In this document: positions 26,349-34,665 of the stretch, in pieces | Numbering within the stretch: the first letter of the stretch is position 1 | Layout: every line of letters begins with the position of its first letter | DNA from: an uncultured Prevotella sp. | Lineage (GTDB): Bacteria; Bacteroidota; Bacteroidia; Bacteroidales; Bacteroidaceae | Reading direction: 5' to 3' | Assembly: GCA_902800365.1 (NCBI GenBank) | Contig: CADCEF010000002.1 | Coordinates: forward strand, 1-64,000 | Length of the DNA: 64,000 bases | The notes under the pieces: model-generated | The model's database searches: none | Told to the model about the DNA's origin: nothing | What the model saw: only the letters and a program-made list of their open reading frames with translations | Translations under genes and position numbers: made by a program

Positions 26349-27625
26349 TGAAGAAAGGAATCATAGCATTATCACCTATAATAGTATTCGTACTGTTCTA
26401 CTTAGTCACTAGCATCATAGCTGGTGACTTTTACAAAATCCCCATAACGGTGGCATTTATGGTATCTAGTATCTATGCCATAATACTGTTCCGCGACCGT
26501 CCATTGATGCAACGAATAAACAGCTTTAGTCGTGGAGCAGCTACCGAACAGATGATGCTGATGATATGGATATTTGTGCTTGCAGGGGCTTTTGCCCATT
26601 CGGCAAAGTCGATGGGAAGCATAGATGCCACAGTAAACCTGGCACTGAGTTTTCTGCCACCATCAATGATATTTGCGGGCATGTTTCTTGCCGCATGCTT
26701 CATCTCGCTTAGCATCGGTACCAGTGTGGGCACCATTGCTGCACTTACACCTATTGCAGTGGGATTAGCACAAGAAACGGGAACCGACCTTTCAATGATG
26801 ACAGCCATAATCGTTGGAGGCTCGTTCTTCGGCGATAACCTGTCGTTCATTTCTGACACAACAATTATGGCCACCCAGACACAAGGATGCCGACTGAATG
26901 ATAAGTTCCGCGTAAATTCATTTCTCGTCTTCCCTGCAGCTATCGTAATTCTGGTGGTTTACTTCTTCCTTGGCAGAAATACACATGCCCCACAACAGGT
27001 AGAGGCCGTTCAGTGGGTAAAGGTAATACCCTACCTCACCGTTCTGATTACTGCCATATGCGGAATGAATGTTATGGCCGTACTTACTCTTGGCATCATA
27101 CTATGCGGCATCATCGGACTTTGTACTGGAGGGTTTGCCGATATTTATGCATGGTTCGGCGCTATGGGCGAAGGAATACTATCGATGGGCGAACTAATAA
27201 TCGTTACCATGATGGCCGGCGGAATGCTAGAACTTGTGAAACAACATGGTGGCATCGATTTCATCATCCGCCAACTAACACGTCGTGTAAACAGCAAGCG
27301 TGGAGCCGAGCTTAGCATAGGTTCGCTTGTATCACTTGTAGACTTGTGTACTGCAAACAACACTGTGGCAATACTTACTGTGGGCGATATAGCAAAGCAG
27401 ATAGGCGACAGATATGGCGTTGACAATAAGAAGTGTGCCTCTATCCTCGACACCTTCTCTTGCTTTACGCAAGGTTTGATTCCGTATGGAGCTCAGTTGC
27501 TTATTGCTGCGGGCTTAGCTGCAATAAATCCTGTATCAATGCTGCCTTACCTTTATTACGCATATGCTCTTGGCATGGCGGCTTTGCTATCAATTTTATT
27601 CCGATATCCTAAACGTTACTCATGA
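26348..27625 (+). CDS. NhaC-family Na+/H+ antiporter-like transporter
   Basis: A 425-residue integral membrane protein with about 11-12 hydrophobic segments. IVGGSFFGDNLSFISDTTIMATQTQGC is the family signature with aspartates in a helix, and SLVDLCTANNTVAILTVG is the matching segment in the second repeat. NhaC-type proteins exchange Na+ for H+ or for organic acids. The one-base overlap with uxaA suggests a link to sugar-acid metabolism, such as import of a hexuronate or pH/ion balance, but this is inferred from position only. Confidence 0.85.
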   Translation: MKKGIIALSPIIVFVLFYLVTSIIAGDFYKIPITVAFMVSSIYAIILFRDRPLMQRINSFSRGAATEQMMLMIWIFVLAGAFAHSAKSMGSIDATVNLALSFLPPSMIFAGMFLAACFISLSIGTSVGTIAALTPIAVGLAQETGTDLSMMTAIIVGGSFFGDNLSFISDTTIMATQTQGCRLNDKFRVNSFLVFPAAIVILVVYFFLGRNTHAPQQVEAVQWVKVIPYLTVLITAICGMNVMAVLTLGIILCGIIGLCTGGFADIYAWFGAMGEGILSMGELIIVTMMAGGMLELVKQHGGIDFIIRQLTRRVNSKRGAELSIGSLVSLVDLCTANNTVAILTVGDIAKQIGDRYGVDNKKCASILDTFSCFTQGLIPYGAQLLIAAGLAAINPVSMLPYLYYAYALGMAALLSILFRYPKRYS

Positions 27626-28440
27626 TGAACATTATACAGCGCAACTTTTTCAGATTGATTAAATGCGGCGTCTATGGCACTGCTGAGACACTTGAACCCA
27701 TGAGTAAACACAAATGGAACAAGCTGTACCAAATGGGCCATCTGCACAACGTGAACCCGTTTATTTATCAAGGTTTGCTGAAATGCAAGGATCAGTTTAA
27801 CCTCAAACTTCTACCAAAACAATGGCAGCAATGGGAGCTTGCACACTTCCAACAGATGCAGGATGCCGATGATGAAGAACTATTGCGCCCTTATAAGCTC
27901 ACGAATCCGATTATTAACAGACAGTTGCAGAATATACTTGATGACGAGCAGAGCGACATAAATACACGTAGGATGCTTATTCAGATTATCCGCATAGCTC
28001 GCCATATACTTAACTGGGGGCTGCCACTAAGATTACTGATAGATCTTGGCGTAAACCTGCGTGACAATACCGAGAAAGTTGACTATGAAGTGCTAAACGA
28101 GTGGATAACCCGATTGAGATTCACACAGATGGCACAATTAGAGAGTGCGTTGCTTATTGAGTTGTTCGGATTTACTGCTGACGACATCCCATTTGCCGGG
28201 GGCGATGTGGATAGTAAGAAAGCTAACATAGTGGCTCGCGAGTTAGCAGAATATACAAGCAATCATCAGAACTTTTATTTCTCGCAATCGCCCGATAGCA
28301 TATTTGTACACGCAAGCGGAGGCAACGCGCTAATCAGCCACATACGTCGATCGGCACGCTACATGCGTTTCATTCCAAGTGAGGCATTTACTAATTTCTT
28401 TGCTTCATTTGCCCATTCGCTTACGCACATCGAAGAATGA
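27622..28440 (+). CDS. Unknown protein, weakly like nucleotidyltransferase-fold family
   Basis: A 272-residue soluble protein with no signal peptide or membrane helix. The beginning (NFFRLIKCGVYGTAE, KWNKLYQMGHLHNV) resembles the N-terminus of the uncharacterised nucleotidyltransferase family (NTP_transf_5) found in Bacteroidetes, but the catalytic GS...D.D motif of nucleotidyltransferases is not visible, so it may be a helical relative without that activity. The middle part (LPLRLLIDLGVNLRDN) is leucine rich. It overlaps the antiporter gene by four bases and so belongs to the uxaA operon. Its last 36 bases overlap the end of the convergent GH25 gene. I cannot assign a function. Confidence 0.6.
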   Translation: MMNIIQRNFFRLIKCGVYGTAETLEPMSKHKWNKLYQMGHLHNVNPFIYQGLLKCKDQFNLKLLPKQWQQWELAHFQQMQDADDEELLRPYKLTNPIINRQLQNILDDEQSDINTRRMLIQIIRIARHILNWGLPLRLLIDLGVNLRDNTEKVDYEVLNEWITRLRFTQMAQLESALLIELFGFTADDIPFAGGDVDSKKANIVARELAEYTSNHQNFYFSQSPDSIFVHASGGNALISHIRRSARYMRFIPSEAFTNFFASFAHSLTHIEE

Positions 28441-29322
28441 CACTTGCTTCTCCAATCGGCGCACGTGATTGAACCGTATTTCCTTCAATTCGTGATTGCC
28501 CATAAAACGACTCTTGTCGACATTGCCGCGCACACCCGTTATGCGACCATGACTGGTGTACTGCCACATGGTTATATCGCGACCATCGGCTAATTCAGGC
28601 TCTTCGTCGGTATACATCGCAATCATAAGTTTATAGTTATCTATCCTTCCCAACAGATGTCGGTTATAGAAATTGCGGAAAGTATAGATAAGCGGTTGCT
28701 GGTGAAATGCCTGCTCAACAAGGTCGAGAAAAGAGAATAGCGAGTCGCAAAACTCTTCATTATCCAATCCGCCTGTAGTCTCTACATCAATCATCGGTAT
28801 CAGGTCCTGCTCGCCTGGGCGGCATTGCATCATGAAATTATCAATCTGTGTTACAACCGGAGTTTTAGGGCGGAAATAGTGATAACTACCAACCATTAGT
28901 CCGTGGCGATGTGCCATATCGATGTTACGTTCGTATTGAGCATCGATACGGTCGCCACCCTCGGTAGCCTTAAGATATACATAAGACATTTTTGAATTTT
29001 CGCCAACAATCTCCCAGAACACCTCACCCTGATAGTGACTTAAGTCGATACCATGTACATGTTCGCACGTATCTTCGCATTGCAGAAAGGGATTATAGTT
29101 CGGGTCATTAAGGAAACGAGGGTCGGCAAGCTTACCTTGGAAATCGTGTATTGTAGGCTTGTAGGTACTAACCTTCTTCTTAGCCTTTCTACCCTTTTTC
29201 TTAGACACACGCGTGGTGCGATGCTTTGAGTGATTCCGGTTATATTTCCTACGTTGTGCATTAACATCTGTGGCGCCAGCAAATATCATCAGAATAGCCA
29301 GCAATATATATAGTCTTTTCAT
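28405..29322 (-). CDS. GH25 lysozyme (muramidase), secreted
   Basis: A 305-residue protein with a signal peptide (about 1-22), a strongly basic linker rich in Lys/Arg (about 23-52) and a glycoside hydrolase family 25 domain (about 88-285). HGIDLSHYQGEV carries the first catalytic aspartate (Asp93), and LIPMIDVETTGG carries Asp179 and Glu181; YHYFRP matches another conserved strand. The domain hydrolyses the beta-1,4 bond of peptidoglycan. The basic linker may bind the wall or nucleic acid. It is a single gene; its -7-like element TAATTTTG on the minus strand is at 29351-29344. Its 3' end overlaps the convergent gene by 36 bases. Confidence 0.92.
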   Translation of the reverse strand: MKRLYILLAILMIFAGATDVNAQRRKYNRNHSKHRTTRVSKKKGRKAKKKVSTYKPTIHDFQGKLADPRFLNDPNYNPFLQCEDTCEHVHGIDLSHYQGEVFWEIVGENSKMSYVYLKATEGGDRIDAQYERNIDMAHRHGLMVGSYHYFRPKTPVVTQIDNFMMQCRPGEQDLIPMIDVETTGGLDNEEFCDSLFSFLDLVEQAFHQQPLIYTFRNFYNRHLLGRIDNYKLMIAMYTDEEPELADGRDITMWQYTSHGRITGVRGNVDKSRFMGNHELKEIRFNHVRRLEKQVSFFDVRKRMGK

Positions 29323-29394
29323 GAAATTCGAACTTTTAGGCTACAAAATTATAACTTTTTTGTGTAAAACGTGTAATTCATGCCCAAAAATAAC

Positions 29395-29402
29395 TATATT
29401 TG
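29395..29402 (+). promoter_or_regulatory. -7 element before the clostripain-like gene
   Basis: TATATTTG at 29395-29402 fits the Bacteroidetes -7 consensus and lies 18 bases before the ATG at 29421. No good -33 element is visible. Its position argues against the alternative TTG start at 29400. Confidence 0.5.
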
Positions 29403-29420
29403 CGCAGAAAATTGACAATA

Positions 29421-30698
29421 ATGAATAGAATCATAATATTTTTGATATCACTTCTGCTTATTACTGCATGTGATAAGAACGAAGATCCATCGCCTGCACC
29501 AGAACCTGCCAAAGCTGAGCGCACGGTGCTGATATACATGTCGGGAGAAAACAACCTCACTCAAAATTATCAAGACCCAGGCGTGTCATTCTTGGAATAT
29601 GACCTTGAGGAAATTCTTGAGGGATCGTATAAACTAAACAGTAATCAGCATCTTATTTGCTTTATCGATAGCGTTGGAAAAGACAACAAGCCTCACATTG
29701 TTGAAATGGTTAATGGTAAGGCAAAAGAGGTGTATCGTTACGATAATGATTTCTATTCAAGCGACCCAGCAAAATTCCGCGAGGTTCTGCAGTACACCAT
29801 CGATAACTATCCGGCCAAGGAATATGGTTTGGTATTGTGGGGGCATGCCAGCGGTTGGATTATCCATAACGACACCGTACCAAGCACATTAAAGGCTCGC
29901 GAGGTTACACGAGGATATGGGAAAGACGAAGGATGGGATAACAACGGTAGCAGCAAATGGCTGAATATCACACAGATGGCCCAAGCATTAGAAACCATGC
30001 CAAAACTGAAGTTCATATTTGCTGACTGCTGCAATTTTATGTGTGTTGAGGTTGGCTACGAACTGCGAAACTGTGCAGAATATCTTATGGGCTCGCCTGC
30101 TGAGATTCCTGGCGAAGGAGCGCCATATCATTTATTTATAGAAAAGCTTTTCTCTACCTCACCCACATTATATAATGATATCTGTAATTGCTACTACGAT
30201 TACTTTTTAGATGCCTATACACAACCAGTATATAGCGACTGGAACCTTGGGGGCTACAGCGTGCCATTGAGTACATTCCGCCTAGACCAGATGGAGAATC
30301 TTGCAGAAGCCACCAAGCAACTGATGCAGACATTCATGCCCAAGTATCCGGAACAGCTTGATTTGACAAACCTGCCATACTACTTCTATAATGATCGCAG
30401 AGTGCTTTACGACATGAAAACCGTATTCAAGAAGTATGTACCTGAGGCTGACTATAATAAGTGGCTGAAGGTGTTTAATACCGCTGTTCCATATCAGGCT
30501 TATTCGCAAAAATGGATGACGATATTTAGTACTATAGAAAATGATTTCTATGTATTCCCGCAAGATACAGACTTATGGGGCTCAGTAAGCATGTTCTTCC
30601 CACAGGCTTACTACAGTAGTTGCTACTTTGACTATAATGCGCGAATTAGCAAGCTACAATGGTACAACGCTGTAGATTGGGCATCGTATGGATGGTAA
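29421..30698 (+). CDS. Clostripain-family (C11) cysteine peptidase, lipoprotein
   Basis: A 425-residue lipoprotein with signal and lipobox ITAC (Cys17) followed by a proline-rich spacer. The C11 domain covers about 30-420. The catalytic pair is seen as VLWGHASGW (histidine) and FADCCNFMCVE (cysteine), corresponding to the LWGHGSGW and FDACLM..VE motifs of the family; the second is diverged around the cysteine. C11 peptidases cut after arginine or lysine and several Bacteroidales members act in toxin or adhesin activation. It stands alone; the next gene is convergent and starts five bases after its stop. Confidence 0.9.
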   Translation: MNRIIIFLISLLLITACDKNEDPSPAPEPAKAERTVLIYMSGENNLTQNYQDPGVSFLEYDLEEILEGSYKLNSNQHLICFIDSVGKDNKPHIVEMVNGKAKEVYRYDNDFYSSDPAKFREVLQYTIDNYPAKEYGLVLWGHASGWIIHNDTVPSTLKAREVTRGYGKDEGWDNNGSSKWLNITQMAQALETMPKLKFIFADCCNFMCVEVGYELRNCAEYLMGSPAEIPGEGAPYHLFIEKLFSTSPTLYNDICNCYYDYFLDAYTQPVYSDWNLGGYSVPLSTFRLDQMENLAEATKQLMQTFMPKYPEQLDLTNLPYYFYNDRRVLYDMKTVFKKYVPEADYNKWLKVFNTAVPYQAYSQKWMTIFSTIENDFYVFPQDTDLWGSVSMFFPQAYYSSCYFDYNARISKLQWYNAVDWASYGW

Positions 30699-30703
30699 GT
30701 TGA

Positions 30704-32011
30704 TTATTGATGAATAATAACCTTTATCTTTGAAATACGATGACCGTCTAACTCTGTAACTTCAAAGGTAAAGTTCTTGTAATCAAGACGTTCGTGAAGC
30801 TCTGGGAAGTCGCCCTTAATCTCAAGCAACAAACCTGCAAGAGAGTCTGCATCGCCCTCTACATCTTCAAATGTCTCATCATCAATATCAAGAATCTTAT
30901 AGAAATCACTTAACAACGTCTTACCCTCAAACACATAAGTGTTTGCATTTATACGAGTATAAGTCTTCTCCTCTTCGTCGTACTCATCGTTAATCTCACC
31001 AACAATTTCCTCCAGGATATCCTCAAGGGTAACAATACCACTTGTACCACCAAACTCATCTACAACAATAGCAATATGAACTTTGTTGGCCTGGAACTCA
31101 CGAAGTAAATCATCAATCTTCTTTGTTTCTGGCACAAAATATGGTGGGCGGATAAGTGACTGCCAACGGAAAGTGGCTGGCTTGGAAATATGGGGGAGCA
31201 AATCCTTAATATAAAGGATGCCGCGAATGTTGTCGATTGTATTCTGATAAACAGGTATACGCGAATAGTTATTCTCTACTATACACTTTAGTACCTCAGG
31301 AAATGGCAAAGAGAAATCAAGGTCGACAACATCTTGACGTGATGTCATAACCTCTTTAGCTGTCTCATCGCCAAAACGGACTATACCTTCCAGCATGTTC
31401 TTCTCGTCCTTGAGATCATCCTCATCGGTAAGTTCCAATGCCTGCTCTAAATCGTCGACAGAAAGGGCACGATTCTCCTTCTGTACAACCTTCTCAGCAA
31501 TAATGCCAGAACGTATAAGAACAGAAGATAAAGGCCAGAAAATGCGGCGCAACACCATTATACTACCTACCACACGGCGACAAAATGAAAGGGCATGCTG
31601 ACCAGCATAAACCTTTGGCATTATCTCGCCAAAGAGAAGCAACAAAAACGTAAGTAAAACGGTAATTACGAGGAACTGAAGCCAATAAGCGCCACCAAAA
31701 TCAATTACATGTGCAAAGAAATAGTTGCACAACATAATAATAGTAACATTTACCAGATTATTTGTAATGAGTATGGTAGCAAGTGTGCGCTCAGAATCTT
31801 CTCGAAGCTGCTGTATCTTACTATCCGAATCATTCTTGTTCTCATCAAGTTCACTTATGTCTGTTGGAGAAAGCGAAAAGAAAGCAATCTCAGAACCTGA
31901 TGCAAAACCCGAGAAAACAAGCAGAATACCTGCTATTATAATAGCAATCAAGGCGCCTAAATCAGGCACCATGATTATAACGTCACTCAGTAGTGGTTGA
32001 AGATAATCCAT
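30704..32011 (-). CDS. gldE: GldE-type CNNM/CBS/CorC membrane protein
   Basis: A 435-residue protein with the CNNM membrane domain at about 15-200 (FSGFASGSEIAFFSLSPTDI), a CBS pair at about 215-345 (VMTSRQDVVDLD; VDEFGGTSGIVTLEDI) and a CorC_HlyC domain to the end. The start at 32011 gives the usual N-terminus MDYLQPLLSD; an open frame extends 49 codons further upstream into ssb but is not plausible as coding. It overlaps the ssb end by 29 bases. Gene order ssb-gldE is conserved in Bacteroidetes, which favours the GldE name; in gliding species GldE supports GldD/GldJ function, while here, with no gliding genes in view, a metal-homeostasis or envelope role is likely. Confidence 0.9.
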   Translation of the reverse strand: MDYLQPLLSDVIIMVPDLGALIAIIIAGILLVFSGFASGSEIAFFSLSPTDISELDENKNDSDSKIQQLREDSERTLATILITNNLVNVTIIMLCNYFFAHVIDFGGAYWLQFLVITVLLTFLLLLFGEIMPKVYAGQHALSFCRRVVGSIMVLRRIFWPLSSVLIRSGIIAEKVVQKENRALSVDDLEQALELTDEDDLKDEKNMLEGIVRFGDETAKEVMTSRQDVVDLDFSLPFPEVLKCIVENNYSRIPVYQNTIDNIRGILYIKDLLPHISKPATFRWQSLIRPPYFVPETKKIDDLLREFQANKVHIAIVVDEFGGTSGIVTLEDILEEIVGEINDEYDEEEKTYTRINANTYVFEGKTLLSDFYKILDIDDETFEDVEGDADSLAGLLLEIKGDFPELHERLDYKNFTFEVTELDGHRISKIKVIIHQ

Positions 32012-32345
32012 TTTCTGATTTTGGTGAAAGCATTTCCATATTATCTGCCCAGATTTCAGTAGCATATCTGCGCTGGCCCTGCTTGTCATCGTAAGTGGTA
32101 TAACGTATACGACCTTCGATGTAGAGCTTATCGCCCTTATGCACGTATTTCTCAACAATCTCGGCTAATCTACGCCACAGAATAACATTATGCCAATCGG
32201 TGTGATCAGGTACCTGGGTTCCGTTCTGTAAAGTATAACCACGCTCAGTAGTGGCCAAACGAATACGAGCTACAGCAACACCCTGATCTACATATTTAAC
32301 TTCAGGATCCTGACCCACATTTCCAATAAGCATTACTTTATTCAT
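31983..32345 (-). CDS. ssb: Single-stranded DNA-binding protein
   Basis: A 120-residue OB-fold protein of the SSB family. MNKVMLIGNVGQDPEVKY at the start and WHNVILWRRLAEIVEKYV, KGDKLYIEGRIRYTTY in the middle are standard SSB motifs. It is short: after the OB fold only about 15 residues remain, ending in a serine/threonine-rich tail without the acidic DDIPF-like tip that recruits repair proteins. It may therefore be a shorter paralogue, or the tip is diverged. It precedes gldE with a 29-base overlap. Confidence 0.93.
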   Translation of the reverse strand: MNKVMLIGNVGQDPEVKYVDQGVAVARIRLATTERGYTLQNGTQVPDHTDWHNVILWRRLAEIVEKYVHKGDKLYIEGRIRYTTYDDKQGQRRYATEIWADNMEMLSPKSENGLSSTTTE

Positions 32346-32376
32346 AATTGTTGCAGATAATTAAAGAATTAAACTA

Positions 32377-32916
32377 CTATTTACACTTACCAAGGTAGCG
32401 GAACTTAAAGTTCTTACCCTTTGGTGAAGGGAACTGACTACGATCGTCAACACGTTCACGAAGATAATCAATCATACGTTCATAACACTCCAATCCAGAG
32501 ATAGCCTTAAGACGGGCTACAAACTGTGTATCACGATATTGGAATTTACCTGTTCCAGGAATGAGAAGTACTCGCTTAAAATCAACTATACCCTCATACC
32601 AACCATCTTTAATCTCGTTGAGACGAAGAAGAGCTGGTGATGTTTTTACAGGAGCAGCCTCCTGATTATCATGAACAGCTTTTTTATCCTTGAAATCCTG
32701 AAGTGTTTTAGCTTCTGTTTTGATAATTATAAAGTAAACATGTGGATGTACCTTATAACGCTTGGGATAAAATATATCGCTAGAAGCATACTCACGAATA
32801 TCTGCTTCGAGCATTGGAGTCATTTCTATATCGTCAATAGTACACAAAAATTCAATTGCCTCCTCAACAGAAGACACTAATATCTCTTTATCAAAATATC
32901 TTAAGTATAAATTCAT
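32377..32916 (-). CDS. Conserved hypothetical protein of Bacteroidales type
   Basis: A 179-residue soluble protein, no signal peptide or membrane helix. It begins MNLYLRYFDKEILVSSVEEAIEFLCTI and has a central low-complexity stretch (about 75-95) followed by a basic C-terminal half (KGKNFKFRYLGKCK). I do not recognise a domain. It sits 31 bases before ssb in the same direction, so DNA- or nucleic-acid-related work is possible but unproven. The 44 bases between it and the tRNA-Gly at 32961 contain no clear promoter or terminator, so it may be transcribed by read-through from the tRNA operon. Confidence 0.7.
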   Translation of the reverse strand: MNLYLRYFDKEILVSSVEEAIEFLCTIDDIEMTPMLEADIREYASSDIFYPKRYKVHPHVYFIIIKTEAKTLQDFKDKKAVHDNQEAAPVKTSPALLRLNEIKDGWYEGIVDFKRVLLIPGTGKFQYRDTQFVARLKAISGLECYERMIDYLRERVDDRSQFPSPKGKNFKFRYLGKCK

Positions 32917-32960
32917 TGTTTATGTTTTCTGAGAAAGATGTGGTTTCCTTAATACAAAAG

Positions 32961-33033
32961 AGCGGAAAACGGGACTCGGACCCGCGACCCCAACCTTGGC
33001 AAGGTTGTGCTCTACCAACTGAGCTATTTCCGC
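32961..33033 (-). tRNA. tRNA-Gly (GCC)
   Basis: Cloverleaf on the minus strand: acceptor GCGGAAA/TTTCCGC, D arm GCTC..GAGC, anticodon loop TTGCCAA with stem CAACC/GGTTG, T loop TCCGAGT. CCA is not encoded. The sequence is identical to the copy at 33312-33384. Confidence 0.97.
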
Positions 33034-33050
33034 AAAATATCAAAAAAAAA

Positions 33051-33137
33051 TGGTGAAGAGGAGGAGACTCGAACTCCCACGTCGCAATTGACACTACCCC
33101 CTCAAAGTAGCGCGTCTACCAATTCCGCCACCTCTCC
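33051..33137 (-). tRNA. tRNA-Leu (GAG)
   Basis: Class II tRNA with a long variable arm on the minus strand: acceptor GGAGAGG/CCTCTTC, anticodon loop TTGAGGG between CTACT and GGTAG, T loop TTCGAGT, encoded CCA (33053-33051). Confidence 0.95.
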
Positions 33138-33160
33138 AACATACGTCGAATAAAAAAGAG

Positions 33161-33242
33161 TGCCCAGAACAGGACTCGAACCTGCACGCCTCGCGGCACA
33201 CGCACCTGAAACGTGCGCGTCTACCAATTCCGCCACCTGGGC
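33161..33242 (-). tRNA. tRNA-Leu (CAG)
   Basis: Class II tRNA on the minus strand: acceptor GCCCAGG/TCTGGGC, anticodon loop TTCAGGT between CACGT and GCGTG, long variable arm, T loop TTCGAGT. Its 5' end is duplicated just upstream (see the repeat). Confidence 0.95.
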
Positions 33243-33261
33243 ATTTCCGCCACCTGGGCAT
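33228..33261 (-). repeat. 17-bp tandem duplication at the tRNA-Leu(CAG) 5' end
   Basis: Two perfect adjacent copies, 33228-33244 and 33245-33261, of a 17-base unit containing CCGCCACCTGGGCA. The first copy is the start of the tRNA gene (acceptor 5' strand and D-arm start); the second is a fragment directly upstream of it. Confidence 0.9.
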
Positions 33262-33311
33262 TTAAATTCATTTAGGCCATTCCTAAATGCCTCTTTTTTG
33301 TTCAACAAGTG

Positions 33312-33384
33312 AGCGGAAAACGGGACTCGGACCCGCGACCCCAACCTTGGCAAGGTTGTGCTCTACCAACTGAGCTATTTCCGC
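33312..33384 (-). tRNA. tRNA-Gly (GCC), second copy
   Basis: Identical cloverleaf to the copy at 32961-33033. It is the first gene of the tRNA cluster, about 42 bases after its promoter. Confidence 0.97.
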
Positions 33385-33425
33385 GATTTTCATTCTAAAT
33401 TAGCAACCTCTCTCGATTGCGGATG

Positions 33426-33457
33426 CAAAGGTAATGCTTTTTTTTGAAACTGACAAA
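33426..33457 (-). promoter_or_regulatory. Promoter of the Gly-Leu-Leu-Gly tRNA cluster
   Basis: On the minus strand TTTG (33457-33454), a 20-base spacer and TACCTTTG (33433-33426). TACCTTTG is the same -7 sequence as at the other stable-RNA promoters in this window. Confidence 0.8.
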
Positions 33458-33519
33458 CTTTTCGGGCGTTTTTTTTGCAAAAAAGTGCGATTTTATCGGG
33501 TTTCTTGACAAAACAAGCA

Positions 33520-34665
33520 TTAATCCATGCGATTTCGGTAATCTTCGTACCCAAAACGACGTAAAACCTCTAGATAACCATCACTATGAAGCATGCCAAT
33601 AGAAGGATGTGAAATTCCGTTAAAAGTACAAGTTTTGACTGTTGTATAGTGAATCATATCCTCGAAGATAACCTCCTCGCCTATTTCTAATTCATGATCA
33701 AAACGCCAAGAACTCATAAAATCTCCACTCAAGCAACTGTTTCCACCTAATCTATATAGATTGGGAATTTTACGAATTTCATCTGAAACGAGATTATTTT
33801 CGTCGACTTCAACAATAACAGCTCCTCTTACTTCTGGCATATATGGCATTTCAAGGCAGTCGGGCATGTGACATGTAAAACTGACATCAAGAATAGCTGT
33901 ACGTATTCCTTTATCTTCAACAATGTCGACAACATGCGATACAAGCGGACCGGTTTGCCAAGCAAAAGCACTACCTGGTTCAAGAATTACCTTTAGCCAA
34001 GGATAACGCTTATGGAAATCCTGCATCAAACGTATGAGAAGTTCTACATCGTAATCTTTACGAGTCATAAGGTGTCCGCCACCAAAATTAATCCATTTTA
34101 ATTGTGGAAACCACTTTGAGAACTTTTCCTCGATATGAACCAACGTGCGCTGAAAAACGTCAGAACCACTCTCGCAATGACAATGACAATGGAAGCCTTC
34201 TATATCAGAAGGAAGCTGATCAGGCAATTTGTCGCAAGTGATACCAAATCTAGTTCCTGGTGCACAAGGATTATATAATAAGGTACCAACCTCTGAATAT
34301 TCGGGATTTACACGCAAGCCCAAAGAAACGCCTTTGGCTTGATTGTGGAAACGTTCATACTGAGAAAGCGAATTAAACGTGAGATGAGACGAACACTTTA
34401 CTATCTCAGGAAACTCCTCGGGAGTATAAGCGGGCGAATAAGTATGGGCCGGAGCTCCAAACTCTTCGAATGCCAGACGTGCCTCGCCAAGAGAGCTGGC
34501 TGTGGTACTGTTTATATACTCGCGAAAAATTGAAAAAGTCTTCCAAAGTGCAAATGCCTTGAAAGCAAGGATAATCTCTATATCGGCTTTCGCCGCAACA
34601 TCACTGATCAGAGCGAGGTTACGGCGAAGCTTTGTTTCTTCTATAATATAAATAGGTGTATTCAT
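33520..34665 (-). CDS. nspC: Carboxynorspermidine/carboxyspermidine decarboxylase
   Basis: A 381-residue PLP enzyme of the alanine-racemase/ornithine-decarboxylase fold (III). It performs the last step of the alternative spermidine or norspermidine pathway. The PLP lysine is Lys36 in IILAFKAFALW, followed by the typical GLRVNPEYS, GFHCHCHCESG and NFGGGHLMTR segments; GNSCLSGDF near 310 provides the cysteine and aspartate that complete the active site from the other subunit. In Bacteroides the substrate is carboxyspermidine. The carboxyspermidine dehydrogenase partner is not in the window. The start directly follows the stop of the hybrid kinase gene, so the two are one transcript. Confidence 0.95.
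   Translation of the reverse strand: MNTPIYIIEETKLRRNLALISDVAAKADIEIILAFKAFALWKTFSIFREYINSTTASSLGEARLAFEEFGAPAHTYSPAYTPEEFPEIVKCSSHLTFNSLSQYERFHNQAKGVSLGLRVNPEYSEVGTLLYNPCAPGTRFGITCDKLPDQLPSDIEGFHCHCHCESGSDVFQRTLVHIEEKFSKWFPQLKWINFGGGHLMTRKDYDVELLIRLMQDFHKRYPWLKVILEPGSAFAWQTGPLVSHVVDIVEDKGIRTAILDVSFTCHMPDCLEMPYMPEVRGAVIVEVDENNLVSDEIRKIPNLYRLGGNSCLSGDFMSSWRFDHELEIGEEVIFEDMIHYTTVKTCTFNGISHPSIGMLHSDGYLEVLRRFGYEDYRNRMD

Noticed and set aside
32012-32158. Upstream extension of GldE
   Set aside because: It runs through the ssb gene and gives no CNNM-like sequence; the ATG at 32011 gives the usual start.
33228-33261. Integrase attachment site
   Set aside because: The duplicated part is the tRNA 5' end, no integrase or mobile gene is near, and the copies are adjacent.
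33102-33353. Open frame across the tRNA cluster
   Set aside because: It covers tRNA-Leu and tRNA-Gly genes; translation products of tRNA sequence are not real proteins.
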